57,227 nucleotides of DNA from JAKAGZ01 sp964412105 (GTDB lineage: Bacteria > Bacteroidota > Ignavibacteria > Ignavibacteriales > Ignavibacteriaceae), in the NCBI GenBank assembly GCA_964412105.1, contig CAYPNM010000019.1:1-57227 (forward strand). The letters are read 5' to 3'. Both the position numbers and the translations under genes were made by a program. Position 1 is the stretch's first letter; every line of letters starts with the position of its first letter. A model generated the notes under the pieces. That model did not search any database. It had not been told where the DNA came from and saw nothing but the letters and a program-made list of their open reading frames with translations. This document shows, piece after piece, positions 23,700 through 33,047 of this stretch.

Positions 23700-26600
23700 T
23701 TATTCAGTTACTGCATTTTCATATTTTTTATGTTCTGACATATAATAGATCAATGGAACCATAACAAGAGATAACACAGTCGAGGCAATGGAACCGCCGA
23801 TTAGCGCAAGAGCAAGACCCTGGAATATCGGATCGAATATGATTATAAATGCGCCAATTACAACCGCACCGGCAGTCAATAAAATTGGTGTGGTTCTTAC
23901 AGCGCCTGATTCCAGTATTGCCTGCTTTAACGGGATTCCTTCCTTCAGCCGTAATTCAATAAAGTCGATTAGGAGAACCGAATTACGCACCATTATTCCC
24001 GCGAGCGCAATCGCACCAATCATTGAAGTGGCTGTGAAAAATGCACCGAATATTAAATGGAAAACTAGAATGCCAATTAATGAAAGCGGTATTGCTACCA
24101 TCATAATAAACGGAACTTTGAATGACTGAAACCATCCGATTATTAACATATAGATAATTATAAGTACTACTGCGAATGCTATCCCAAGGTCTCTGAATAC
24201 TTCGTAGGTTATCTGCCATTCACCATCCCATTTAACAGAAATATTTTCTTCGTTATCTGGTTGCTGAGTAAAATACTGCTCGACGTTTATTCCTTCTTTC
24301 TTGTTCAGTTCATTGATTTTTTTATCGATGTCCATAATTGCATAAATCGGGCTTTCAAGATCACCTGCTACATCTCCGGTTACATAAACAACACGTTTCT
24401 GGTTTTTTCTGTAAATGCTTTTGTCCTGTATTTTTTCCTTTACATTAACAAGTTCAGAAACGGGGACAAGGCTGCCTTTGTTAGACATAACCTTTATGCC
24501 TTTAAGATCGTTCACACTTGATCTCTGGTTCTCTTTCATCTTTACATTAATAAATAAAGGATCATCTTCATTTGGTTGATAAAGAAGAGAAACATCCTGC
24601 CCGTATAACGATAATCCCATTACGCCCACAATCTGTTCCGGAGTAATTCCGGCGAGTGCGGCTTTTTTCTTATCAATAACAAATTTGTATTCTTTCTGAT
24701 CGCCTTCTACCATCCAGTCTACATCAACAACATTCTCTGTGGTTTCAAAAATGTGTTTGAGTTTTTTAGCATATTCAATCTGTGATGTATAATCGGGTCC
24801 GTAGACTTCTGCGACTAATGTTGAAAGAACCGGAGGTCCAGGCGGTACTTCGGCAATTTTTACATTTGCATTAAACATTTTTGCTATTCTTTGAACTCCC
24901 GGCCTTATGCTTTTTGCAATTTCGTGACTTTGGTCGGAACGGTCGCCTTTATCTGTTAAGTTTAATTGAATGTCTGCTACATTTGAACCTCTTCGTAAAT
25001 CATAATGACGGACAAGACCGTTAAAATTTATTGGTGCAGCCGTACCGACATAAGTCTGGTAATTAACTATTTCGGGAACCGTGCGCAGGTAGCCCGCAAT
25101 TTCCTTTGTAACTGTGGCAGTTCTTTCAAGTGTAGTTCCTTCGGGCATATCAATAATTACTTGGATCTCGTTTTTATTATCAAATGGTAGCATTTTAACG
25201 GTAACAAGCTTAAAGTATAACAACAGCAGTGAAGCAAATAATAATACAATCACCGAAATGATTAGTCTTTTTCTTCTCTTTGGAAAGTCAAGAAGCGGAA
25301 CCATGATTTTTGAATATAGCTTGTAGATGTAGGTTTCCTTCAGGTCATATTTCTTTTCCGGTTTATTTTCTTCTTCGCCGTATTTCAACGCTTTGAAAGC
25401 GATATATGGAGTTATAACAAGAGCAACCAGTAATGAGAAAAATGTTGCAAGCGAAGCACCTATCGGCATAGGGGCCATATAAGGGCCCATCAGTCCAGAT
25501 ACAAAAGCCATCGGCAGCACAGAAGCAATAATCGTAAAAGTTGAAAGTATTGTTGGGTTTCCAACTTCATCTATTGATGTAAGTGCGGCCTGGTATTTCG
25601 TTTGTTTTTTCATTTTGAAATGGCGGTGCATATTTTCTACTATAATTATCGAAGCATCTACCACAATACCGGTTACAAAAACAAGAGCAAAAAGAGTTAT
25701 CCTGTTTAATGTGTAACCGAGCATATAGTAAACAAAAAGCGTCAATGCAAAAGTGATCGGCACGGATGTGAAAACTACCCAGCCGCCGCGCCATCCCAAG
25801 AATAGGGCAACAATAAATGAAGCCGCAAGAATCGACACGAGTAAGTGAAAAAGCAATTCACTTACTTTATCCGATGCGGTTTTGCCGTAATCTCGGGTAA
25901 TTGCCACGTTAACACCCTGCGGAATCAATTCGCCTTTTAGATTGTCAATTTTCTGAATTACTGCTTTCGCAATTTTTTTTGCATCGGAGTTTTTAATTTT
26001 TGAAACGGAGATTGTAACTGATGGAAATTCAACCCCATCTTTATAGCCGACTGTTTCTAATTCTTTTGAACCATAACCAAACTCAGTATAAGTTTGTGGC
26101 TCTTCAGGTCCGTCTGTTATATTTGCAACATCTTTCAAATATACAGGGCTATCGTTGTAAACTCCGATTATGAGGTTTTCCAGGTCTTCTTTGCTTTTAA
26201 AGAAATTTCCTGTTTCAACAATGTATTCTTTATCATTCTGATCAAAACTTCCTGATCCCGACTGCCTGTTAGCCTGTTGAATTCGCATCATTACAATTAA
26301 GGGATCAACATGGTGACCTGCCAGTTTATCTTTATCGAGATGTATGTTAATTTTTCTTTTTCTTCCACCTATAACTTTTACATCTGAAACATCCTTTACT
26401 TTCTTAATCTCGTTCGATAGTTCGGCAGAAATTCTTCTTAATTGGTAATCATTGTAAGTTTTGCTCCATAATGAAAAACTCAAAATCGGAACGTCGTCTA
26501 TTGATCTCGTTTTTACCAGCGGCATGGAGATGCCCGCAGGCATTTTATCCATATTCTTCATTATTTCGTTGTACAACTTTACAACGCTTCTCTCAAAATC

Positions 26601-26912
26601 CTCGTTAACGTAGAATCTGACGATTATCATTGACATTCCAGGCATTGATGTGGTATAAACATATTCCACACCATGTATATTCGACATCATCTTTTCCATC
26701 GGGATGGAAATTCGTGATTCAACTTCTTTCGGGCTTGCGCCATTGTACTGCACAAAAATGTCTGCCATCGGTACATTTATCTGTGGCTCTTCTTCACTTG
26801 GTGTCATATAAATACTGAAAACACCAAGCGCCAGGGTACCGATAATGAGCAGAACTGTAAGTTTAGATTGCAGAAATGCTTTTGCTAATTTTCCGGAAAG
26901 TCCTAAATTCAT
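23700..26912 (-). CDS. RND-superfamily efflux pump (AcrB/CzcA type)
   Basis: This is the inner-membrane proton antiporter of a tripartite efflux system. The 1070 residues follow the RND plan: TM1 near 15-35, a large periplasmic porter loop, a block of TM2-6, TM7 near 550, a second loop, and TM8-12 towards the end. The TM4 segment TGIVVDASIIIVENMHRHF carries a single intramembrane Asp as in CzcA/CusA-type pumps and in many Bacteroidota pumps, not the Asp pair of AcrB. I see no obvious Met-rich copper relay. The substrate is undetermined. Its start overlaps the adaptor stop by one base (TAATG). Confidence 0.9.
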   Translation of the reverse strand: MNLGLSGKLAKAFLQSKLTVLLIIGTLALGVFSIYMTPSEEEPQINVPMADIFVQYNGASPKEVESRISIPMEKMMSNIHGVEYVYTTSMPGMSMIIVRFYVNEDFERSVVKLYNEIMKNMDKMPAGISMPLVKTRSIDDVPILSFSLWSKTYNDYQLRRISAELSNEIKKVKDVSDVKVIGGRKRKINIHLDKDKLAGHHVDPLIVMMRIQQANRQSGSGSFDQNDKEYIVETGNFFKSKEDLENLIIGVYNDSPVYLKDVANITDGPEEPQTYTEFGYGSKELETVGYKDGVEFPSVTISVSKIKNSDAKKIAKAVIQKIDNLKGELIPQGVNVAITRDYGKTASDKVSELLFHLLVSILAASFIVALFLGWRGGWVVFTSVPITFALTLFVYYMLGYTLNRITLFALVFVTGIVVDASIIIVENMHRHFKMKKQTKYQAALTSIDEVGNPTILSTFTIIASVLPMAFVSGLMGPYMAPMPIGASLATFFSLLVALVITPYIAFKALKYGEEENKPEKKYDLKETYIYKLYSKIMVPLLDFPKRRKRLIISVIVLLFASLLLLYFKLVTVKMLPFDNKNEIQVIIDMPEGTTLERTATVTKEIAGYLRTVPEIVNYQTYVGTAAPINFNGLVRHYDLRRGSNVADIQLNLTDKGDRSDQSHEIAKSIRPGVQRIAKMFNANVKIAEVPPGPPVLSTLVAEVYGPDYTSQIEYAKKLKHIFETTENVVDVDWMVEGDQKEYKFVIDKKKAALAGITPEQIVGVMGLSLYGQDVSLLYQPNEDDPLFINVKMKENQRSSVNDLKGIKVMSNKGSLVPVSELVNVKEKIQDKSIYRKNQKRVVYVTGDVAGDLESPIYAIMDIDKKINELNKKEGINVEQYFTQQPDNEENISVKWDGEWQITYEVFRDLGIAFAVVLIIIYMLIIGWFQSFKVPFIMMVAIPLSLIGILVFHLIFGAFFTATSMIGAIALAGIMVRNSVLLIDFIELRLKEGIPLKQAILESGAVRTTPILLTAGAVVIGAFIIIFDPIFQGLALALIGGSIASTVLSLVMVPLIYYMSEHKKYENAVTE

Positions 26913-27994
26913 TATAGTACCTCGACTTTTTGACCATCTTTAATTTTGTCTTTGTCTTTTATAACAACATCGCCAGCTTCCAGGCCCGATAGAATTTCAA
27001 TTTTCCCATCCATTTCCTTACCTGTTCTAACCCACCTTAAAGTTGCTTCATTTGATTTGGAAACCGCAAATACACCTACTAGTTGTCCTCGTTTTACTAA
27101 AAGATTTTCATCTATTGCAATAATGGGTTTTGTTTGATCTTTAAGTATAACCTTCCCAAACATTCCAGATTTTATTTTGGAATAGTCTGTATTATTTTTA
27201 TCAAGTATCACCTGCACCTCAAACTGCTTACTGTAAGGATTTCCCCCTGGATTTAATTCAGAAACCTTTCCAATAAATGGCTTATTGGAAATTGCATCTA
27301 TATAAACCTGAACCGAGTTTCCTTTCTGGAAAAGATTAATTGCATCAGAAGGAACCTGTGCTACAACTTTAAAGCTTCCAAAATTTTCTACTATCATTAA
27401 TGGATGACCCGGCGCTGCAATATCACCCTGTTCAAAGAATTTATTAACAATGTAACCGTCAAACGGAGCTCTTATTTCAGCATAACTTAAAACGTCATCA
27501 ATTTCTTTTTCCATTTCTTTTGAAGACTTCAATCGTTGCTTTGCCATTTCATATGCGAGGGTCATATCTTCAAGTTCTTTTTTGCTGGCACTACCTTTAT
27601 CATACAAATCTTTTATCCTGTTATAATTGATTTCCATGTTGTTATATGCTGCTTGTGCCTGTGCTATGCCAGAAGCGACCTGCTGCTTCTTCGCATCTAT
27701 ATCGGCGCTTTTAATTTTTGCAAGCAATTGACCTTTTTGAACTTTTGTGCCGGCTTCGTAAGGGAAATAGCTGATCTCGCCCATCAGTTTTGTGCTGAGC
27801 TTAGCTTGTTTTGATCCTTCAACATTTCCAGGAAATTCGTACTGGAAAGGAACTGCATCCATTTTAATGTTTTCAACAGATACTTTCACTGGTTTATTTA
27901 AATCCTTAATGCTTTTGTTGCCGCCACAGGAGATGAAAAAGATTGTAAGAAGCAGTGACGAAATCACAGTAGTAACTTTATAAGCTTTTTTCAT
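26912..27994 (-). CDS. RND efflux adaptor lipoprotein (HlyD/MFP family)
   Basis: The periplasmic adaptor joins the pump to the outer-membrane channel. The first 23 residues form a lipoprotein signal with lipobox FFISC, so Cys23 is lipidated. It shows the biotinyl-lipoyl-like halves (KLMGEISYFPYEAGTKVQKGQLL and EIRAPFDGYIVNKFFEQGD) around an alpha-helical hairpin (about 90-155), then beta-barrel and membrane-proximal domains ending DGQKVEVL. The 360 residues are complete. It lacks the extra metal-binding N-terminal domain of CusB. It is the second gene of the operon, 11 bp after the outer-membrane factor gene. Confidence 0.92.
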   Translation of the reverse strand: MKKAYKVTTVISSLLLTIFFISCGGNKSIKDLNKPVKVSVENIKMDAVPFQYEFPGNVEGSKQAKLSTKLMGEISYFPYEAGTKVQKGQLLAKIKSADIDAKKQQVASGIAQAQAAYNNMEINYNRIKDLYDKGSASKKELEDMTLAYEMAKQRLKSSKEMEKEIDDVLSYAEIRAPFDGYIVNKFFEQGDIAAPGHPLMIVENFGSFKVVAQVPSDAINLFQKGNSVQVYIDAISNKPFIGKVSELNPGGNPYSKQFEVQVILDKNNTDYSKIKSGMFGKVILKDQTKPIIAIDENLLVKRGQLVGVFAVSKSNEATLRWVRTGKEMDGKIEILSGLEAGDVVIKDKDKIKDGQKVEVL

Positions 27995-28005
27995 TTTTTA
28001 ACCTC

Positions 28006-29358
28006 TTATTGATTTATTTCAAATTTCTTTTCGATCATAAGTTCTATTTTAAAAACGCTTACGTTGTAGAAATAAACAGCTTGTAAATAATTCAAGTGAG
28101 CGCCTGAAGCGGCAGTCTGTGCGTTAACAAGGTCAGTGGTTTTTTCCATCCCTTTTTCATATCTGTCATGAGTAATCTTTAATGATTCATCAGATTGTTC
28201 GGCCGCTGTTTTAGCCAAATCAACCTTTGCCTTTGCAGTCTCAAGATCTCTGAATGCTTCCTCAATTTCAGTTTGTCCTTTTGTTAGTGCTTTTCTGTAT
28301 TCAATTTCTGCCTGGTCAAGCTCTGCTGCAGATTTTTGAATACCAGCTATATTCTGAAAGCCATTAAAAATATTCCATTGAAGATTAAGGCCTATCATCC
28401 AGTTTTTAGCGCTGTTACCAAATGCCTTAGCGTCATTGTATTCATAAATTCCGAAAGCATTTAATCGGGGTAAAAACTTCATTTGGTTCATCAATTTCAT
28501 GCTCTTGAATGAGCTTACCTTGTGTGAATAGGCCTGTATATCTGATCTGCTCTCAATGATTGATTTTGTATCAAAATTAGTGCTGCTGATATGTGGCAAG
28601 CCAAGTGCGTCGGTCGGTTGAAAGATTACATCCTTTTCAAAACCAAGCATTACTCTCAAATTGTCGTTCACTTTTTGTAAAGCATTTTCAACTTCAACTT
28701 TCTTGCTTTCCACGTCTGCTACGTAAACTTCTCCTCGAAGGTAATCTGCTTTAGTGATCATTCCTTCGTCATAGTAGTCTTTGATGAGCTTTCTGTTTGC
28801 TTTTGCCGTGTTTAATGCCTGATTAATTACATCGAGACTGTTCATAGTTAAAACAAGTTGGAAATAGGTAGCTTTTACCATAAAGTCGACATAATTTTCA
28901 GTTCTATGCCTTTTAAAGTTTAATGCAGCAAGCCCTTCAGCTGCAGCGTTCCTGCCGAAAAAACCGTCAAGGTTTATTAACGGTTGAAGCATCTCCAGTT
29001 TTGTATTGTAATTATTAAACTCGTTTGGATTGTTCAACAAAAGAGGATTGAAATCAGCCATCGAAACAATTTTCTGTTTAAGCTTTAATCCGAATACATT
29101 TAGCGGGTCGTCTGTTTTGACATAAGTTTCAGAAAGCGTTATTTGTGGAAGAAAAACCGCAAGCGATTTGTTCTTATCCGCCTGCATTTTGTCAACTTCG
29201 GCTTGTGCGAGCTTTAATTCATAATTCCCTTCCCTTGACAATTCCAAGGCATCCTTTAATGAAAGTAACATTTTTTCTTTTTGCTGGGCACTTATACTGA
29301 TAAAAAGAAAAAACACTATCAGGATTAATAATTTTGTAATTGGTTTGTTTAAGAGCAT
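28006..29358 (-). CDS. TolC-like outer membrane efflux protein
   Basis: The outer-membrane factor forms a trimeric beta-barrel and a helical periplasmic tunnel. It has a signal peptide (about 1-24, cut near ISAQ), then two OEP repeats of long amphipathic helices rich in Ala, Leu and Lys (about 30-220 and 240-440), with the typical inner helix pattern RxDIQAY and YRKALTKGQTEIEEAFRDLETAK. The 450 residues are complete. It is the first gene of the efflux operon, so the promoter is expected in the divergent region 29359-29686. The gene order, outer membrane factor then adaptor then pump, is common in Bacteroidota. Confidence 0.9.
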   Translation of the reverse strand: MLLNKPITKLLILIVFFLFISISAQQKEKMLLSLKDALELSREGNYELKLAQAEVDKMQADKNKSLAVFLPQITLSETYVKTDDPLNVFGLKLKQKIVSMADFNPLLLNNPNEFNNYNTKLEMLQPLINLDGFFGRNAAAEGLAALNFKRHRTENYVDFMVKATYFQLVLTMNSLDVINQALNTAKANRKLIKDYYDEGMITKADYLRGEVYVADVESKKVEVENALQKVNDNLRVMLGFEKDVIFQPTDALGLPHISSTNFDTKSIIESRSDIQAYSHKVSSFKSMKLMNQMKFLPRLNAFGIYEYNDAKAFGNSAKNWMIGLNLQWNIFNGFQNIAGIQKSAAELDQAEIEYRKALTKGQTEIEEAFRDLETAKAKVDLAKTAAEQSDESLKITHDRYEKGMEKTTDLVNAQTAASGAHLNYLQAVYFYNVSVFKIELMIEKKFEINQ

Positions 29359-29686
29359 TTATACCTCGACATGTTTTATTATTCTGACTCAAAAAGTTTT
29401 TATATCTGATCTGAAAGACTGTTCTTTTTCTTAAGATGGCAATTCAGTTTTTGTCTAAATGAATATTTTCAAGATTTTTTGGGTTTTATCAATGTTGGAT
29501 GCAGCAATGTTGAATTGGTCTCAGGAATTTTACTGAGTATATCCCTCACAAAATGTAAACTGTTAATAGTTTGCAATTAATTGGTTTTTTACATTAAATA
29601 GATGTGTTTTATGATTATACATCATTGCCTTTCAGAGACTGTTGCCCTATTTTTAATTATTAGAGAAATATATACTGAGGAATGAG
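29359..29686. other. Divergent promoter region of the efflux operon and S9 peptidase gene
   Basis: 328 bp without a gene between two divergent starts. I find no TAnnTTTG promoter with a matching upstream box on either strand. It contains an imperfect palindrome at 29554-29575 (listed separately) and several T-rich runs. TGAGGAA about 7 nt before the ATG at 29687 is a usable SD. Confidence 0.5.
29554..29575. promoter_or_regulatory. Candidate operator palindrome
   Basis: TGTAAACT and AGTTTGCA are inverted around GTTAAT, giving a 22-bp dyad with one mismatch. The size suits a dimeric repressor such as TetR or MarR type. Its place between the efflux operon and the peptidase gene is suggestive only. 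Confidence 0.35.
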
Positions 29687-31720
29687 ATGAAAAAGCTAAT
29701 AACACTTCTATTATTTATCCCGGTAATTTTAATAGCTCAGGAAAAAAGACCTATCAATGTTGACGATCTTTGGGCAATGAAAAGAGTTGGGGGAATGGAA
29801 TTGTCACCCGATGGCCACACAATTGCTTTCACTGTAACAACTTACAGCATGAAAGAAAATAAAGGAAAAACTGAAATTTATCTTGTAAATACAGATGGTT
29901 CTAATCTTCATTTATTCAAAGAATCAGATAAAAGTATCAGCAATCCGCAGTTTACACCTAATGGTAATAAATTAGCTTACGAACATGATGGACAGGTTTG
30001 GTGGGCTAATCTCGATGGTACAGATGCAAAGCAAATTACGGATATCTATTCAGGTGCTTCTGGTTTTAAGTGGTCAGCTGATGGGACAAAAATGTTATTT
30101 ATATCAGATGTTTATGCCAACTGTCCCGATATGAATTGTAACAAAGAAAAAGATGAAAAAGCAAAAGAGAAAAAATATAATGCAATAATTCTTACTCACT
30201 TAATGTACCGTCACTGGAACAGGTGGCTTGGTGAAAAGAGAAGTCATCTTTTTATGTATGATCTTGCTACAAAAAGATACTATGATCTCAATTATATGAG
30301 CAATCACGATGTCCCTCCACTGGATCTTGGAAGTAATAACGATTACAATTTTTCACCAGATGGAAAAGAAGTTGCTTTCACTATGAATGCATCTGAGAGA
30401 GTTCAGAACAGTACGAACAATGAAATTTATGTTATTGAATTAAAGAATGTGAAGGAGAATGCTGAAATTCCTATTAAGAAAATCTCTGTTAGTAAAGGAA
30501 ACGATCATGAACCAGTCTATTCACCTGATGGGAAATATATTGCTTTTGGTTCTATGAAAACGCCCGGTTTCGAAGCCGATCAGGTTAACCTGATGCTTTA
30601 CAACAGGGCGACCGGCAAAATTAAAAACCTTACACCTAAGTTTGATTATTCAGTCGGAGATTTAGTCTGGTCGCCTGATTCAAAATATATTTATTTCGAT
30701 TGTGCGAATGAAATTTACAATTCCATATATAAAATTAATATTGAGACGGGCAAAATTACGTTGCTTCTTAAAGAGCACGTAAATGATGGATTAAAAATTT
30801 CTCCTGATGCAAAAACTTTATACTTCAGGCAACAGAGATCAACGCTTCCTTATGAAATATTTGCTATGAACAATGACGGAAGCGATGTGCGTCAGCTTAC
30901 ATTTATGAACAAAGAGTTACTTTCAAAACTGGAAATGATTCCTATCGAAACTTTTTGGTCACCCGGCGCAGCTGGTGCAAAGGTTCAATCTATACTGGTT
31001 AAACCACCGTTCTTTGATGCGAATAAGGAATATCCGATGATATTTTTAATTCATGGCGGACCACAGGGACATTGGGAAGATGATTTCCATTACCGCTGGA
31101 ATACTGAAATGTTTGCATCTCAAGGTTATGTAGTAGTTGCTCCAAATCCAAGAGGAAGCACGGGTTACGGTCAAAAATTCACGGATGAAATATCAGGTGA
31201 CTGGGGTGGAAAAGTTTATACGGATTTAATGAATGCATATGATTATGCAATTAAGAATTTCCAATTTATTGATAAGAAAAATACTTTTGCTGCTGGTGCA
31301 TCTTATGGCGGTTATATGATTGACTGGATTGAGGGACATACCGATAGATTTAATGCCCTTGTTTCGCACGACGGCGTTTTCAACACAATCAGTATGTATG
31401 GAACTACCGAAGAACTTTGGTTTCCTGAATGGGAATTTAAAGGTACACCCTGGACAAACAGGGCACTTTATGAAAAATGGAATCCTGAGAGGTATATTCA
31501 GAATGCAAAAACGCCGATGCTCATTTTTGAAGGAGCTCACGATTACAGGGTGCCTGAAGAGCAAGCTTTTCAATTATTTACCTCATTACAGAGACTTGGC
31601 GTTCCGAGTAAGTTTATTTACTTCCCGGATGAATATCATTTTGTTGTGAAACCGCAGGATGCCAAATTGTGGTGGAATTCAATTTTTGACTGGTTTAATA
31701 AATATAAAAAGGATGAATAG
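29687..31720 (+). CDS. S9-family prolyl oligopeptidase-like serine peptidase, secreted
   Basis: An exported dipeptidyl or acylaminoacyl peptidase acting on small peptides. Residues 1-18 are a signal peptide (cut near LIAQ-E). A seven-bladed beta-propeller with WD40/TolB-like repeats (recurrent FSPDGKEVAF and WSPDSKYIYF patterns) extends to about 420, followed by an alpha/beta-hydrolase domain. The catalytic triad can be placed at Ser539 (GASYGGYM), Asp619 (GAHDYRVP) and His651 (DEYHF). The 677 residues are typical of bacterial members. YkvA-like DUF1232 protein starts 2 bp after its stop, so they share a transcript. Exact specificity cannot be told. Confidence 0.92.
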   Translation: MKKLITLLLFIPVILIAQEKRPINVDDLWAMKRVGGMELSPDGHTIAFTVTTYSMKENKGKTEIYLVNTDGSNLHLFKESDKSISNPQFTPNGNKLAYEHDGQVWWANLDGTDAKQITDIYSGASGFKWSADGTKMLFISDVYANCPDMNCNKEKDEKAKEKKYNAIILTHLMYRHWNRWLGEKRSHLFMYDLATKRYYDLNYMSNHDVPPLDLGSNNDYNFSPDGKEVAFTMNASERVQNSTNNEIYVIELKNVKENAEIPIKKISVSKGNDHEPVYSPDGKYIAFGSMKTPGFEADQVNLMLYNRATGKIKNLTPKFDYSVGDLVWSPDSKYIYFDCANEIYNSIYKINIETGKITLLLKEHVNDGLKISPDAKTLYFRQQRSTLPYEIFAMNNDGSDVRQLTFMNKELLSKLEMIPIETFWSPGAAGAKVQSILVKPPFFDANKEYPMIFLIHGGPQGHWEDDFHYRWNTEMFASQGYVVVAPNPRGSTGYGQKFTDEISGDWGGKVYTDLMNAYDYAIKNFQFIDKKNTFAAGASYGGYMIDWIEGHTDRFNALVSHDGVFNTISMYGTTEELWFPEWEFKGTPWTNRALYEKWNPERYIQNAKTPMLIFEGAHDYRVPEEQAFQLFTSLQRLGVPSKFIYFPDEYHFVVKPQDAKLWWNSIFDWFNKYKKDE

Positions 31721-31722
31721 TT

Positions 31723-32127
31723 ATGAGTAACGAAGAAGTTGATTTTGCAGACTTGGGAGAATTGGGTGTTGATGAACTTGACTATGGTGGAAAGATCGGA
31801 AACGGGAAAGAAACTGAAGAAAGTGTGGAAAAAAAACTAAGATACGTTGAAGAAAATCTCTGGGAAAAACTTGAGAGGGTAGGAAAGAAGATATCTTTTG
31901 CCAGAGATATTCTTGCACTGGTTAATTATATGCGGGATCCATTAGTATCTTGGCACAGAAAAGCGATTGTAGTGGCTGGGTTGATCTATTTTATTTCACC
32001 AATTGACGCTATACCCGATATTACTCCATTAGTTGGTTATCTTGATGATCTTGGAGTATTAACAGCACTGATGAAATATCTCGGCCATGAACTTACTCCC
32101 TATTATAATCCTGGTTACAGGTCCTGA
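31723..32127 (+). CDS. DUF1232 (YkvA-like) membrane protein
   Basis: The 134-residue protein has an acidic N-terminal part (about 1-50), a charged helix, and a C-terminal DUF1232 segment from about 72 with the diagnostic pattern WHRKAIVVAGLIYFISPIDA-IPDITPLVGYLDD. This domain is a short hydrophobic hairpin with the ISPIDxIPD core. Its biochemical role is not known; it is widespread in bacteria. It begins 2 bp after the S9 peptidase stop (TAG-TT-ATG) and relies on AAGGA inside the end of that gene, so translation is probably coupled. Confidence 0.85.
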   Translation: MSNEEVDFADLGELGVDELDYGGKIGNGKETEESVEKKLRYVEENLWEKLERVGKKISFARDILALVNYMRDPLVSWHRKAIVVAGLIYFISPIDAIPDITPLVGYLDDLGVLTALMKYLGHELTPYYNPGYRS

Positions 32128-32184
32128 AAAATTATTTTGCGCCTGTATCCAAAACTGGCCCAATTAAAATATTTGGTATCGCAC

Positions 32185-32439
32185 ATGAATTTTAAAATAT
32201 TCTCAATACTCACCTTAATTATACTTGCAGCTATTTTTATAACTCAAAATGTAACAGTAGTTGAGGTAAATTTATTTTTCTGGCAGGTAACAATTTCCCG
32301 TGCTCTTTTAATAGTTATTAATCTTTTGATTGGATTTCTTTTGGGATGGTTCATTAAAAGTTATACAGGCTATAAAAAAGCCAAAAGCATAAAACCTGCG
32401 AGAAAAGAACCAGTGAAGACTGAGCCTGAGGAAAAATAA
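32185..32439 (+). CDS. LapA-domain (DUF1049) small membrane protein
   Basis: An 84-residue protein with two transmembrane helices (about 5-20 and 35-60) and a basic tail rich in Lys, Pro and Glu. The pattern I-x-x-x-F-I-T-Q-N-x-x-x-V-E-V-N-L-F-F-W between the helices is that of LapA-domain proteins; in E. coli LapA works with LapB in controlling LPS synthesis. No lapB is next to it. The frame is open to a TTG at 32137, but the ATG at 32185 begins the domain directly and is preferred, although no clear SD precedes it. It follows the DUF1232 gene by 57 bp. Confidence 0.8.
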   Translation: MNFKIFSILTLIILAAIFITQNVTVVEVNLFFWQVTISRALLIVINLLIGFLLGWFIKSYTGYKKAKSIKPARKEPVKTEPEEK

Positions 32440-32500
32440 ATCATAAACCACCCAATAAAAATTTTCATTCATTTTATTATAAAATTAAAAGCGATTTATT

Positions 32501-33037
32501 ATGAATTTTAAAATCAAAAACAGTGAAATAAAATTTCATGGAAAGGTTTTCGATTTGAAAGTAGATGAAATAATTTACGACAGCGGTAATGAAGCTATAA
32601 GGGAAGTTGCTGTTCATCCGGGAGGAGCCGTTGTGATTGCTGCAAAAGAAAATGGAAAGATTATTTTTGTTAAACAATATCGTTATCCTTTGAACAAAGC
32701 TTTAATTGAACTGCCAGCGGGCAAGCTCGAGAAGGATGAAGATCCGATTCATTGTGCGATCAGGGAACTGGAAGAAGAAACCGGATATAGCTCAGGCAAA
32801 ATTGAAAAGCTTGGTTCAATTTATACTACACCAGGATTCTGCACGGAAGAGCTGCATATTTATCTTGCGAAAGATCTTAAAGCAGGAAATCACAACAGGG
32901 AAGAAGGCGAATTCGGAATGCAAATTCTTGAATTCACTCTTGATGAAATTGAAGGAAAAATAGGAACAGATGAAATTAAAGATTCCAAAACAATTTGCGG
33001 GATTTATATGTATAAAAGCTTATTAAGCGAAAAATAG
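32501..33037 (+). CDS. Nudix hydrolase, ADP-ribose pyrophosphatase-like
   Basis: This cytosolic enzyme hydrolyses nucleoside diphosphates linked to another group, most likely ADP-ribose to AMP and ribose 5-phosphate. The Nudix box GX5EX7REUXEEXGU is complete at residues 74-96 (Gly74, Glu80, Arg88-Glu89, Glu92-Glu93, Gly95). The preceding FVKQYRYPLNKALIELPAGK is typical of the NudF/ADPRase group, which forms a domain-swapped dimer. At 178 residues it is full length. It is convergent with a lipoprotein gene; their stops are 10 bp apart with no hairpin. Confidence 0.88.
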   Translation: MNFKIKNSEIKFHGKVFDLKVDEIIYDSGNEAIREVAVHPGGAVVIAAKENGKIIFVKQYRYPLNKALIELPAGKLEKDEDPIHCAIRELEEETGYSSGKIEKLGSIYTTPGFCTEELHIYLAKDLKAGNHNREEGEFGMQILEFTLDEIEGKIGTDEIKDSKTICGIYMYKSLLSEK

Positions 33038-33047
33038 CTTTGTCTTT

